39,495 nucleotides of DNA, from positions 1-39,495 of the forward strand of contig JBEARL010000004.1 of the NCBI GenBank assembly GCA_041163265.1, in the 5' to 3' direction. Source of the DNA: CSBr16-57R1 sp041163265 (lineage in GTDB: Bacteria; Actinomycetota; Nitriliruptoria; Nitriliruptorales; Nitriliruptoraceae). The notes beneath the pieces were generated by a model. It searched no databases. It had not been told where the DNA came from and was given only the letters and a program-made list of their open reading frames with translations. The translations under genes and the position numbers were made by a program. Positions 1 through 8,003 of the stretch are shown here, piece by piece. Position 1 is the stretch's first letter. Every line of letters starts with the position of its first letter.

Positions 1-1
1 C

Positions 2-151
2 CTGCGTCGCCTCGTCGGCGAGCGCCTGACCACGGAGGAGGCCCTGGCCCTCGGCGGGACCGGCTGGGAGGGGGACCTCGACGAGATGCGCGGCGACACG
101 CTCGGCGACCCCGACGAGGGCCGGGGTGCTGGGACCGGCGAAGGCCGGTGA
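2..151 (+). CDS. VapB-type antitoxin, C-terminal part (cut by window edge)
   Basis: Only the last 49 codons are inside the window; the start lies to the left. The visible tail contains the segment TGWEGDLDEMR, typical of the C-terminus of short VapB antitoxins whose tail threads into the PIN toxin active site. The stop TGA (149-151) overlaps the GTG start of the next gene by three bases (GTGA), the usual antitoxin-toxin arrangement with translational coupling. The tail after DEMR is unusually Gly/Asp rich. Family knowledge: VapB neutralises VapC and, with VapC, represses the shared promoter; the DNA-binding N-terminus and promoter are outside this window. The assignment rests on the tail motif and the adjacent PIN toxin. 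Confidence 0.7.
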   Translation: MRRLVGERLTTEEALALGGTGWEGDLDEMRGDTLGDPDEGRGAGTGEGR

Positions 152-552
152 CCGTCCTCGTCGACACCTCGGCCTGGATCGAGTTCCTCCGGGGGACCGG
201 GGGCCCCGAGGACCGGTGGCTTCGGGCGGCCCTGGCCGACGACCGGTCGCTCGCGTGGACCGAACCGATCCTGCTCGAGCTCGCGTCGGGGGTCGCGACC
301 CCGCGGCGCGCCGCCGAACTGCGGGCCCTCCTGCAGCGGGGGCCGCTGCTGCGCGTCGAGGGGCTGGGCGACTGGGAGGCGGCGGCCGGGCTCCGGCGGA
401 CGGCCCGTGCGAAGGGCCTCGAGGTCCGGTCCCCGGTCGACTGCCTCATCGCGGCGGTCGCGTTCCGCGAGGGTGTCCCGATCCTCGCTCGGGATCGTGA
501 CTACGCAGTGCTCGCCCGGGTCGGCGGGCTGGAGCTCGTCGACGCCGGCTGA
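148..552 (+). CDS. vapC: VapC-type PIN-domain toxin ribonuclease
   Basis: A 134-residue protein, the usual length for VapC toxins. It opens with the PIN signature VDTSAWIEFL (Asp6). It continues with the acidic residue in ILLELASG (Glu44), SPVDCLIAAVA (Asp98) and the terminal ARDRDY pair (Asp116/Asp118), which together give the four-acid magnesium site of PIN nucleases. Family knowledge: VapC enzymes cut tRNA or rRNA at a single site and arrest growth until bound by VapB. The GTG start is fixed by the GTGA overlap with the antitoxin. The stop is directly abutted by the stop of the converging TetR gene, leaving no terminator between them apart from a CTGATCAG palindrome. The RNA target cannot be read from sequence. 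Confidence 0.9.
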   Translation: MTVLVDTSAWIEFLRGTGGPEDRWLRAALADDRSLAWTEPILLELASGVATPRRAAELRALLQRGPLLRVEGLGDWEAAAGLRRTARAKGLEVRSPVDCLIAAVAFREGVPILARDRDYAVLARVGGLELVDAG

Positions 553-1142
553 TCAGCCCTCGGTGAGGATCCCCGCCAGCGCCCGCTCGATGACCTCGGC
601 CAGCGCCGACTCGGGCACGCGGCGCTCGTCGAGGTCCGAGAGCACGATGCCATGAACGTCGCGACGGCCCGCGGGTCGAGGTCCTTCTGCACGTACCCGG
701 CGGCCTGCGCGTGGGACACGGCGTGGGTCAGCCCGTCGATCAGCCCAGCGACGATCGGGCCGAGCGCCTCGCGGTACTCGGGGCGTCCGTGTGCCGCACC
801 GAGCATCGCCGCCCGGTCGAGCCGCGCGTCGCGCCGCGCGCGGCCGACGACGTCGCGGGTCAGCTTCGCGATGCCCTCGATGAACTGCGTCCGCGTCGGC
901 TTCGCGCCGATCAGGCGCATCAGGCGCTCGCGGTCCTTCTCGATCTGACCGGCGAACCGCTCGCGCTGCGCCGCGACGACCAGGCCGTCGCGGCTGCCGA
1001 AGTGGTGGCTGATCAGGCCCTGCGCGACCTCGGCCTCGGCCGCGATCTCGAGGATGCGCAGCCCCGCCTCGCCCTCGGCCTCGATCGCGGCCATCGCCGC
1101 CTCGAGGATGCGCTGCCGTCCCGGTGCCTCGCGCTCGGCCAT
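553..1142 (-). pseudogene. TetR-family regulator with a one-base frameshift near its C-terminus
   Basis: From ATG 1142 the protein shows a standard TetR N-terminal helix-turn-helix (RILEAAMAAIEAEGEAGLRI ... VAQGLISHHFGSRDGLV) and a helical ligand-binding part. A strong GGAGAGGAG sits seven bases before the start. At about 646-652 the reading frame breaks: after ATFMA the frame runs into low-complexity Ser/Arg residues. Shifting by one base instead gives a sensible helix, IVLSDLDERRVPESALAEVI, ending at TGA 553-555. The pattern is one missing base in an Ala codon (a GC-N triplet at about 649-651). Repaired, the protein would be about 196 residues, normal for TetR. It may be a real mutation or a sequencing error. 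It is divergent from the LCP gene, with a candidate operator between. Confidence 0.8.
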
Positions 1143-1185
1143 GGCCCGCTCCTCTCCGTCGGACTCCGCGGCCCCTGCCGCCCCT

Positions 1186-1207
1186 TCGGACGGTCCAAGC
1201 CGTCCGA
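1186..1207. promoter_or_regulatory. 22-bp palindrome, candidate TetR operator
   Basis: Two perfect 8-base arms (TCGGACGG and CCGTCCGA) are separated by six bases. The element lies about 45 bp upstream of the TetR start, in the 157-bp interval shared with the divergent LCP gene. Size and symmetry fit TetR operators, and autoregulation is the usual arrangement. A minus-strand TACCGT hexamer (1213-1218) just beyond it could be the regulator's -10. Confidence 0.5.
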
Positions 1208-1263
1208 GCCCCACGGTACCGGCGGCACCGGTGCCACCTCGCGTTCCGAGCCGCTGCGCGGCC

Positions 1264-1269
1264 TAGCAT
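1264..1269 (+). promoter_or_regulatory. -10-like hexamer TAGCAT ahead of the LCP gene
   Basis: TAGCATC matches the TAGSNTC pattern found upstream of many genes here. It ends 30 bases before the GTG at 1300, leaving room for a short leader carrying GGGGAG/GGAG. No convincing -35 is visible. Confidence 0.4.
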
Positions 1270-1299
1270 CCGTCGCCATCGGCGGGGAGCGGAGCGGCG

Positions 1300-2586
1300 G
1301 TGCGCGGAGCGGACGTGGCGCGGCGCCGCGGGGGCCGGCGCGTCGGGGTCCGCGTGCTCGTCGTCCTCCTGGCCCTGACCCTGCTGCCCCTGGCCGGGCT
1401 CGCCGGCACGGTGGCCCGGGCCGACGCCGCGTCGGGGCGGGTGCTCACGGTCCTGCTGATGGGCTCGGACCAGGGGCCGCCGCGCACGGGCGACCCCGCC
1501 CGGGGGCGGGCCGACGGGTTCCAGCTGCTGTTCGTCTCGGCCGATCGGCAGCACGCGACGTTCGTCTCGGTCCCGCGCGACAGCTGGGTCCCGGTCTCCG
1601 GACGGGGCACGACGCGGATCAACTCCTGCCTGACGTCGGGGCCCGCGAACTGCGTCAGCACGGTCGAGGCGCTCTGGGGCATCGATGTCGACGGCTGGGC
1701 CGTCACCTCGATGTGGGGGTTCGCCGACGCGGTCAGCGCGTTCGGTGGACTGGTCATCGACGTGAACTTCACCTGCGCCGCCGACTGCGGCGGGCTGCCC
1801 CTGACCTCGCGCGGCCTGCAGGCGCTGAACGGCCACGAGGTGCTGACGTTCGCCCGCAACCGCAAGCAGCGCAGCGGCGGCGACTTCGCCCGGACCCGCG
1901 CGCAGGCCGAGGCGCTGGCCGTCGGCCAGGCGCACCTGTACGCGCGCGGCAGCGAGGCCGCGGCCGCACAGGTCGCGTCGATCGTCGGGACCTACGCGCA
2001 GACCAGCTTCTCGGCCGCCGAGCTCGGCGCGTACGCGCTGCAGGCGCTGCGGCTGCCGCCGGGCAACGTCCGGCGCATCGGCCTGCCGGCGACCGCCGGC
2101 TGGGCGGGGGCCGCGTCGGTCGTGTTCCTCGGCGACGGTGCGGGGGCGATCGTCGCCGACGCCTACGCCGACGGCATCGTCGGGAACCCCGAGCGGATCG
2201 GCGTCGGCGCCCGCGGACCCGACGCGCTGGGGCCGGCGTCGGTCTCGGCGGCGACCTCGGCGCCGGCGGCGAGCGCCTCGAGCGGCTCGACCTCCGCCGC
2301 GACGACGAGCCGACCTGCGACGACCGTCGCCGCGGCGCCGACACCCGACCCGGTCGAGACGGCAGTCCCGGACACGGATCTCGCCGTCGCGACGCCGTTC
2401 GTCCGCGGGCCGGCGGTGACCCGCCTGCAGCGGGCGCTCGCGGCGCAGGGCCTCGACGTCACCGCCGACGGCGTCTACGGCCCGCAGACCGCCCGCGCGG
2501 TCGCGCTGCTGCAGTCGCGGACGGGTCGTCGGGTCGACGGTGTCGTGAGCCGCGCGCTCTGGGACCGGCTGTTCCCCGAGGACTGA
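1300..2586 (+). CDS. LytR-CpsA-Psr (LCP) family protein with C-terminal peptidoglycan-binding domain
   Basis: A 428-residue envelope protein. A short basic N-terminus is followed by one membrane segment (about residues 15-37). An LCP domain (about 45-240) follows, with VLLMGSD, the SVPRDSW motif (90-96), the Arg-rich FARNRKQ stretch (184-190) and the conserved DFARTRAQ. An Ala/Ser/Thr-rich linker (about 310-355) leads to a PG_binding_1 repeat with TADGVYGPQTARAV. Family knowledge: LCP enzymes move glycopolymers from undecaprenyl-phosphate carriers onto peptidoglycan or arabinogalactan outside the membrane. The added peptidoglycan-binding domain is uncommon for the family and could dock the enzyme on the wall. 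GTG 1300 has GGAG just upstream; GTG 1315 is an alternative start. Confidence 0.9.
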   Translation: MRGADVARRRGGRRVGVRVLVVLLALTLLPLAGLAGTVARADAASGRVLTVLLMGSDQGPPRTGDPARGRADGFQLLFVSADRQHATFVSVPRDSWVPVSGRGTTRINSCLTSGPANCVSTVEALWGIDVDGWAVTSMWGFADAVSAFGGLVIDVNFTCAADCGGLPLTSRGLQALNGHEVLTFARNRKQRSGGDFARTRAQAEALAVGQAHLYARGSEAAAAQVASIVGTYAQTSFSAAELGAYALQALRLPPGNVRRIGLPATAGWAGAASVVFLGDGAGAIVADAYADGIVGNPERIGVGARGPDALGPASVSAATSAPAASASSGSTSAATTSRPATTVAAAPTPDPVETAVPDTDLAVATPFVRGPAVTRLQRALAAQGLDVTADGVYGPQTARAVALLQSRTGRRVDGVVSRALWDRLFPED

Positions 2587-2618
2587 GCCCCCGGAGCGTG
2601 GTGGTCATGCCGCCGCGG

Positions 2619-2624
2619 TAGTTT
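2619..2624 (+). promoter_or_regulatory. -10-like hexamer TAGTTT, suggests a leaderless transcript
   Basis: The hexamer ends eight bases before GTG 2633, so transcription would begin at or next to the start codon. No Shine-Dalgarno is visible before that GTG, which agrees with leaderless translation, common in Actinomycetota. Confidence 0.4.
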
Positions 2625-2632
2625 CCCCGTGC

Positions 2633-4196
2633 GTGACAGATTCGGCGACGGCGGTGGGTCAGGTGGAACCATCCGGCCCTGACCGTCGCTGGGTCCTCGC
2701 GGCCGGGTCGGCGACGGCGTTCGGGGTGAGCTCGCTGGTGCTGCCGGCGGCGGCGGTGGCGGCGTCGGCGTTCGAGGTGCAGTCCTGGTCGGGGACCCTG
2801 ACGTTCTCCGATGTGTCCGAGACCGGGTTCACCGTGTCATGGACCGGGGTCTGAGGTGGCGGTCAGCTACACGCTGCGGTACCGGCCGGCGAGCAGCTCG
2901 GACCCGAACCCCAATCCCTGGACCGAGGTCGCCGGGCTGACGTCCACCTCGCGGGCGGTCACCGGCCTGACGGCGGGGACGGAGTACGAGGTCGAGGTCG
3001 TCGCGGTCTCCGACGGTGGGGTCGTGTCCTCGCCGGTGTCGGGGGGCCGGTGGACCGTGTGTCCGCAGCCGGCGGCGCCGTCGGGCACGCCGGCGGGGTA
3101 CCGGCTGTCGTCGGGGGCGGACGAGAACGGGGCGGTGGACGTGTCCTGGTCCGCGGTGACCGGGGCCGCCTCGTACACGGTGTCGCATCGACCGACCGGC
3201 GGGTCGACCTGGACGGAGGTCCCGGGTGTCTCGGGGGCGTCGACACGGATCGGGGGACTGGCCGGCGGAGCCACGCACGAGGTGCGGGTCGCGGCGGTGA
3301 ACGCGGACGGGGACGTCTCGGCGGTGTCGACGGCGGCGACGGGGGTCGGTGCGGTGATCGGGACCGGCGGGACCGTGACGCGGATGCCGGCTGACGGGAC
3401 TGCGACGCACGTCGTCCACGCGTTCACGACCGTCGGCTCGGCCTCGCTGTCGCTGGCACGTGACCGCGACGTCGACGTCCTCGTCGTGGCCGGCGGCGGT
3501 GGAGGCGGTCACGGGGACGACACAGTGATCGACGGCGGCGGGGGAGGCGCCGGCGGTCTGGTCTTCAAGCCGTCGCACGCCGTCGAGGTCGGCACCGTCG
3601 CGGTCGTCGTGGGCGCCGGAGGCGCCGGCGAGGCGTCGGGGAGCGACTCCTCGTTCGCAGGCCTCGTCGCGAAGGGTGGCGGCAGGGCGGGGCGACGGGT
3701 CAGCACCCGCAGCGGAGCCGCCGGCGGCAGCGGCGGCGGCGCGGCTCAGGTCTCAGGCGGCGCATCAGGAGGTGCCGCCACGCAGGGCACCCAGACGGGC
3801 GACTCCGGCGTCTTCGGGCACGGTCACGGGGGTGCCGACACCACGGGGACTGGGAGCCCCGGCGGAGGTGGTGGCGCCGGTGGTCCGGGGGGCCTTCCCG
3901 ACGGTGGTGCCGGGCTCGACCGCGTCACCGTCAGCGGCACGCTCTACGTGTTCACGGACCTGTTCGGGACCGGCATCGGCGACGGCGGCTTCTTCGCCAG
4001 CGGTGGCGCCGGCCAGGGCGGCTCCGCGCAACCCGGTGGGGGGCAGGACGGCCCGGACGAGGACTCCTCCTCGAACGTCGCCGCGGCCATGGCGAACACC
4101 GGCGGCGGTGGCGCCGGTGCGAACGACGACCGGGACGCGCTGGGAGGCGCCGGCGGATCCGGCGTGGTCATCCTCCGGTACCCGCTGACGGCTTGA
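2633..4196 (+). pseudogene. Secreted FN3-repeat/glycine-rich surface protein, frameshifted at a G run
   Basis: From GTG 2633 the product begins with an RR-containing signal (DRRWVLAAGSATAFG then a hydrophobic stretch and AVAAS), probably a Tat or Sec signal peptide. A fibronectin type III repeat follows. After SWTG the frame hits TGA (2852-2854). The same repeat resumes one base over as EVAVSYTLRYRP and stays open to 4196. Removing one G from the GGGG run at 2846-2849 restores one frame of about 520 residues. The repaired protein has two FN3 repeats and then a glycine-rich domain with VLVVAGGGGGG and the closing GGSGVVILRYPL, typical of secreted glycine-rich bacterial domains. The break could be slippage at the G run, phase variation or a sequencing error. 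Binding partner unknown. Confidence 0.75.
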
Positions 4197-4239
4197 GCCT
4201 CGCCGGACCGAGACGACCCGTCGGTCGCCCGCCGATGCG

Positions 4240-4252
4240 GGGGCTCAGCCCC
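4240..4252. terminator. Short GC hairpin between convergent genes
   Basis: GGGG and CCCC arms enclose a five-base loop that contains the stop region of the MMPL gene. The hairpin lies in the 48-bp gap facing the surface-protein gene. No T-tract follows. It is a plausible weak bidirectional terminator, but only four pairs are certain. Confidence 0.3.
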
Positions 4253-6956
4253 GCCGGACCGCCGCGATCGCGACCCGCAGCACCGCTGCACCGGCGGCCA
4301 GGCGGACGACGCGACCGAGGAGCCCACCTTCCGCCGAGGTCGACTCGGGGGTGAAGGCCGACGCCGGGGCGACCGTCGCCGCGCCCGCGTCGGCGCCGGC
4401 CGCGACCGGGGCCTCGGTCCGCACGATCGACCGCGTCGCCCACGCCGTGCCGGCGTCGCCGCGGCGACGGTGCCACCGCTCCCAGATCACGAGCAGCGAG
4501 GGCAGGACCAGCACGGCGCCCAGCAGCGACAGGGTGATCGCGAGGCTCGTGACCTGACCGAGCTGGCGGAACGGCGTCAGCGTCGAGGTGACGAGGATCC
4601 CGAACCCTGCCGCGGTGGTGAACGCCGAGCCGGCCAGCGCGCCGCCCGTGCGGGTCGTGGTCTCGCGGATGGCGTCCTCGATCGAGTCGAACCGCTGACG
4701 GTCCTCCTCGAAGCGGCGTGCCATGTGGATGGTGTACGGCACGCCGATGCCGATCGCGAGGCTCGCGAGCGTCGCCGTCACGGGGCCGAACGGGATGCCG
4801 GCCAGGTACATGCCGCCGAACGTCCAGAGGACGACCAGCGCGACCGGGATCATCGTGATGACGCCGAGGAAGGGCCGGCGGTTCTCGATCCCGAACGAGA
4901 CCATCAGCACCAGCGTCGCGGCGATCAGCGTGACCAGCAGCGACGAGAGCTGCGAGTCGACGAGCCCGTCGGTGATCGCGGACGAGATGATGTTCTGCGA
5001 CGTCGCGACGACGGACAGCCCGGCCGCGACGGCGGGGGAGAGCCCCGCCTCGAGGGCGTCGCGCAGCTCGAGCGCCCGGTCCTCGCCGGCCTGCGTCGTG
5101 ACCTCGAGGAGCGCCGCGGTCGGGACGCCGTCCTCGCGGTGGAGGACCGTCGCGAGCCCGCCGGTCTCGACGGCCGCGACGGCGGCCGCGACGTCGGCGT
5201 CCGGGGCGAACCGGCCGGTCTGCGGGTCCCAACCGGCCGCCAGCACGGCACCGGCGGTCGCCGGGTCGAGCGGCGCGCCGTCGGGGCCCGGGGTGAAGGG
5301 GGCCTGCAGCAGCGAGATGACGGACCGGACCTGCGCGATCTCGCCGACCGGCGTGGTCACCGTCAGCACGTCGGGGGTGCCGACCAGCCCGTCGAGCGCG
5401 TCGGCCAGCGCGTTCATCCCGGCCGGGGTCGCGAGCGCCTCGCCCTCGACGAGGACCTGCGTCGTCTCGCCGAACCCGCCCGAGAACCGCTCGCTGATCA
5501 GCTCGAGCGTCAGGACGGCCGGGGCGTCCGGCGGGAGGAAGTCGGTGAACGAGAACCGGGTCTCGAGGTTCGTGAACCCGACCCAGCCGGCACCGCCCAG
5601 CGCGACCATCACGGCGAGCGTCAGCGCCGGGATCTTCTCGGCCAGCACGGCCGTGCGGCCCATCAGCTGCGGCAGCAGGCGGGACGACGTCGCGCCCATC
5701 CCATCGGTGGGCAGCGTCCCGCGCCGCTCGGCCCGCCGGTCCATCAGGACGCGGACCGCGGGGACGAACGTCAGCATCAGGACGAAGGACGACACGATGC
5801 CGACCGCGGCCATGATGCCGAAGTCGACCAGCGCCGGGATCGGGTTGAACACGTTCGCGAGGAACCCGATGACGGTCGTGACGGTCGCGAGCACGAGTGC
5901 GACCCCGACGGTGCCGATCGCGCGGGAGATGCCGGCGTCGACGGTGGCGCCGGCGCCGACCTCGTCGCGGTAGCGGGAGGTGAGGTGGATGCCGTAGTCG
6001 ACCCCGAGGCCGATCAGCAGGATCGGCACGATCTGCGCGACCTCGCTGAGGTCCCCGACCACGCCCGCCATCTGCAGGAGCGCGGTGATGCCCTGGGTCC
6101 AGACGATGGCCAGCACGATCGTCAGCATCGTCAGGCCCATGTCGGCGAACGTTCGGCGCAGGGCCCGGCCACGGGTGCTGTTGCCGCCGGTGCGCAACCA
6201 GTAGACGAACAGCAGCACGCCGATGATGATCGCGAAGGCGCTGCCGAAGAGGCGGCCGAGCTCGGCCTGGAAGTCGAACGCCTCGTCGTCGAACAGCAGG
6301 ACGAACGAGAACGGCCGCAGCTCGACCTCGTCGGTGGCGAGCTCGGCGAGGACGTCGGCGATGGCCGACTCGCGCGCGACCTGCGCGTCGAGGTCCGAGG
6401 TCGACTGGACGAAGACGAGGGCGAGACCGACGTCGCTGTCGGTGCCGGCGTCGGCCGGGACCAGCTGGGTCACGAACGACGCCTCGGGGCCGGCGGCCTC
6501 GAGGGCCTGCGCGTAGAGGTCGTCGAACGCCGCGTCGTCCAGCGTCGTCGGGTCGAGGCCGGCCTGCGCGGCGGCGAACCCGACCGGGTCGAGGAAGGTC
6601 ACGACCGCGGGCTGGCCGGGGTTCGGCGCGCCGATGACGTCGCCGAGGCCGGCCTCCTCGAGGGCGGGGAGGATGCGCGACGCGACCGCGAAGCCCTCGG
6701 GGCTGAGGACGTCGCCACCCTCGCTCCGGATCACGACCTGCATCACCGAGGCGACGGACTCCTCGCCGAACAGCTCACCGATGCGCTCGGAGGCGAGGAT
6801 CTCGTCGCTCTCCGGCGAGAACCCCTCCTGGCCCGTGGCGTTGACGAGCTGGGTGTTGAGGTAGCCGAACCCTGCGGTCGCGAGCAGCGACACGATGAGG
6901 ACCGGTACGGCGGCGCGCTCGACGGCGCGGGCGAGCAGGCGGATCAGCGTCTTCAC
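4245..6956 (-). CDS. MMPL/RND-superfamily membrane exporter
   Basis: A 903-residue protein with the RND layout. One N-terminal membrane helix (about 16-34) precedes a large extracytoplasmic loop (about 35-225). A block of five helices comes next and includes IGLGVDYGIHLTSRY, the GxDYG-type motif that carries the proton-relay Asp. The arrangement then repeats: a helix, a second outer loop, and a helix block with IGIGVPYTIHMARRF. Family knowledge: such proteins export lipids or hydrophobic compounds using the proton gradient. In the second repeat the usual Asp is replaced (GIGVPYTIH), so only the first half carries a complete relay. The gene starts ATG 6956, divergent from a TetR regulator with a palindrome between. 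The substrate cannot be told. Confidence 0.88.
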   Translation of the reverse strand: MKTLIRLLARAVERAAVPVLIVSLLATAGFGYLNTQLVNATGQEGFSPESDEILASERIGELFGEESVASVMQVVIRSEGGDVLSPEGFAVASRILPALEEAGLGDVIGAPNPGQPAVVTFLDPVGFAAAQAGLDPTTLDDAAFDDLYAQALEAAGPEASFVTQLVPADAGTDSDVGLALVFVQSTSDLDAQVARESAIADVLAELATDEVELRPFSFVLLFDDEAFDFQAELGRLFGSAFAIIIGVLLFVYWLRTGGNSTRGRALRRTFADMGLTMLTIVLAIVWTQGITALLQMAGVVGDLSEVAQIVPILLIGLGVDYGIHLTSRYRDEVGAGATVDAGISRAIGTVGVALVLATVTTVIGFLANVFNPIPALVDFGIMAAVGIVSSFVLMLTFVPAVRVLMDRRAERRGTLPTDGMGATSSRLLPQLMGRTAVLAEKIPALTLAVMVALGGAGWVGFTNLETRFSFTDFLPPDAPAVLTLELISERFSGGFGETTQVLVEGEALATPAGMNALADALDGLVGTPDVLTVTTPVGEIAQVRSVISLLQAPFTPGPDGAPLDPATAGAVLAAGWDPQTGRFAPDADVAAAVAAVETGGLATVLHREDGVPTAALLEVTTQAGEDRALELRDALEAGLSPAVAAGLSVVATSQNIISSAITDGLVDSQLSSLLVTLIAATLVLMVSFGIENRRPFLGVITMIPVALVVLWTFGGMYLAGIPFGPVTATLASLAIGIGVPYTIHMARRFEEDRQRFDSIEDAIRETTTRTGGALAGSAFTTAAGFGILVTSTLTPFRQLGQVTSLAITLSLLGAVLVLPSLLVIWERWHRRRGDAGTAWATRSIVRTEAPVAAGADAGAATVAPASAFTPESTSAEGGLLGRVVRLAAGAAVLRVAIAAVRRG

Positions 6957-7075
6957 GGCGACTCCGGATGGAGGAGGTCTGACCCGCGGGAGCGGGCGGG
7001 AGCGGTGGGAGGGGCGGGTGGGAGGTGCACGGGACGCGGTCCGCGGGAAGTCGGACAGCGGTGTTGCGAATGCGA

Positions 7076-7088
7076 CGCTACCGTAGCG
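7076..7088. promoter_or_regulatory. Perfect 6+1+6 palindrome, candidate TetR operator between exporter and regulator
   Basis: CGCTAC and GTAGCG arms flank one central base in the 174-bp divergent gap. The palindrome overlaps -10-like hexamers on both strands: TACCGT at 7079-7084 on plus, and TAGCGT at 7075-7080 on minus. A bound TetR dimer would block both promoters. The arrangement fits exporter genes controlled by a divergent TetR repressor. Confidence 0.55.
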
Positions 7089-7130
7089 GAGTGAGCCGCG
7101 TCAACCGTCCGCGGCCGACCGGAGGTCCCG

Positions 7131-7760
7131 ATGGCCGAGGACGCCGCCACCGATGCGGCCTCCCCCGACCGCGTCGACCCCCGGGTTCGTCGCACCCGGG
7201 CAGCCGTACTGGCCGCCGCGGCCGAGGTCCTGGCCAGCGGCGGCCTCGGCGCGTTCTCCCTCGAGGCCGTCGCGCAGCGGGCCGAGGTGGCCCGGTCCAC
7301 CCTCTACCGGCACTGGTCCGACCGCGAGCAGCTGCTCGTCGAGACGGTCGCCGAGCACGGGCCGATGGCGGAGGACCCGGACACCGGCCGGCTCCGGGAC
7401 GATCTGATCGCCGCCGTCGGTCCGTTCGGGGCGTTCCTCGGCGAGGCGCCGAGCCGCGGGATGCTGCTCTCGATGCTGGCCGAGGCCGCCCACGACCCGA
7501 CCGTCGCGGCGATGCAGCAGCGGCTGACCGAGCAGCGCCGGGCGGTGCTGCGCCGGCTCGTCGACCGGGCGCTCGCCCGCGGCGAACTGCCCGCCGGCAC
7601 GGACGTCGAGCAGCTGCTCGACGACCTCGCGGCCGGCGTCGTCCACCGCGCCTTCGTCGTCGGCGCACCCGTCGACGCCGCCTACCTCGCGGGCCACGTC
7701 GACCGCTTCCTCACGATCCACGGTGCCGGCGCCGACGCGATCGGACCGCGGGGCGCCTGA
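7131..7760 (+). CDS. TetR-family transcriptional regulator, probable regulator of the MMPL exporter
   Basis: A 209-residue protein. Residues about 20-66 form the TetR helix-turn-helix (RRTRAAVLAAAAEVLASGG, then FSLEAVAQRAEVARSTLYRHW). The rest is a helical C-terminal half, typical of TetR ligand pockets (TetR_C-like). The ATG at 7131 has GGAGG five bases upstream (7121-7125). The gene is divergent from the MMPL exporter, and the palindrome at 7076-7088 lies between them. By analogy with many exporter-TetR pairs it probably represses both genes and is released by a hydrophobic ligand. That function is inferred from position. A GGGCGC/GCGCCC hairpin spans its stop codon. Confidence 0.9.
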   Translation: MAEDAATDAASPDRVDPRVRRTRAAVLAAAAEVLASGGLGAFSLEAVAQRAEVARSTLYRHWSDREQLLVETVAEHGPMAEDPDTGRLRDDLIAAVGPFGAFLGEAPSRGMLLSMLAEAAHDPTVAAMQQRLTEQRRAVLRRLVDRALARGELPAGTDVEQLLDDLAAGVVHRAFVVGAPVDAAYLAGHVDRFLTIHGAGADAIGPRGA

Positions 7761-7766
7761 GCGCCC
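7751..7766 (+). terminator. Hairpin spanning the TetR stop codon
   Basis: Perfect GGGCGC and GCGCCC arms enclose the four-base loop CTGA, which contains the stop codon. It is GC-rich and compact but is not followed by a T-tract, so termination is plausible rather than certain. A second inverted repeat (CATGCG ... CGCATG, 7794-7811) follows 28 bases later. Confidence 0.4.
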
Positions 7767-7838
7767 GAGCGCGGGCGGATCGGTTGCGCGCACCATGCGA
7801 CGGACCGCATGCTCGCGGCCGTCCGGTGGGAGCGCGGC

Positions 7839-7973
7839 ATGGTGGAGACGATGGAGGAGGGCGTCCCCGCAGGCGCCGAGGTCGCGACGCGGTCCTTCGT
7901 CCTCGCCACCGTCCTCTCGGTCTCGATGGCGCAGACGGCGCTGACGGTCTCGCTGATCCTCCTGCTGGGCTGA
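7839..7973 (+). CDS. Small predicted single-span membrane protein
   Basis: An open frame from ATG 7839 gives 44 residues: an acidic head (VETMEEG), then a continuous hydrophobic segment (SFVLATVLSVSMAQTALTVS and LILLLG) to the C-terminus. GGGAG lies about six bases before this ATG, with wobble in spacing. An earlier in-frame ATG at 7809 would add ten residues but sits inside the CATGCG inverted repeat. I do not recognise a family. It fills the gap between the TetR gene and the converging oxidoreductase, and its use of G/C at third positions matches coding sequence. It may be a small membrane peptide tied to the exporter locus, or chance. Confidence 0.4.
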   Translation: MVETMEEGVPAGAEVATRSFVLATVLSVSMAQTALTVSLILLLG

Positions 7974-8003
7974 CGCGGACGCGCCGCGCCGGGCCGGCGG
8001 GCC

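Noticed and set aside
148..552. VapBC as a novel system
   Set aside because: Standard PIN toxin motifs and standard antitoxin overlap; nothing unusual in the visible part.
3481..4196. Glycine-rich region as a mycobacterial PE_PGRS protein
   Set aside because: There is no PE domain. The protein has FN3 repeats and ends GVVILRYPL, typical of generic secreted glycine-rich domains.
4470..7094. Long plus-strand frame opposite the MMPL gene
   Set aside because: Composition is Arg/Asp/Gly/Glu repeats without any motif, and the opposite strand encodes a clear RND transporter.
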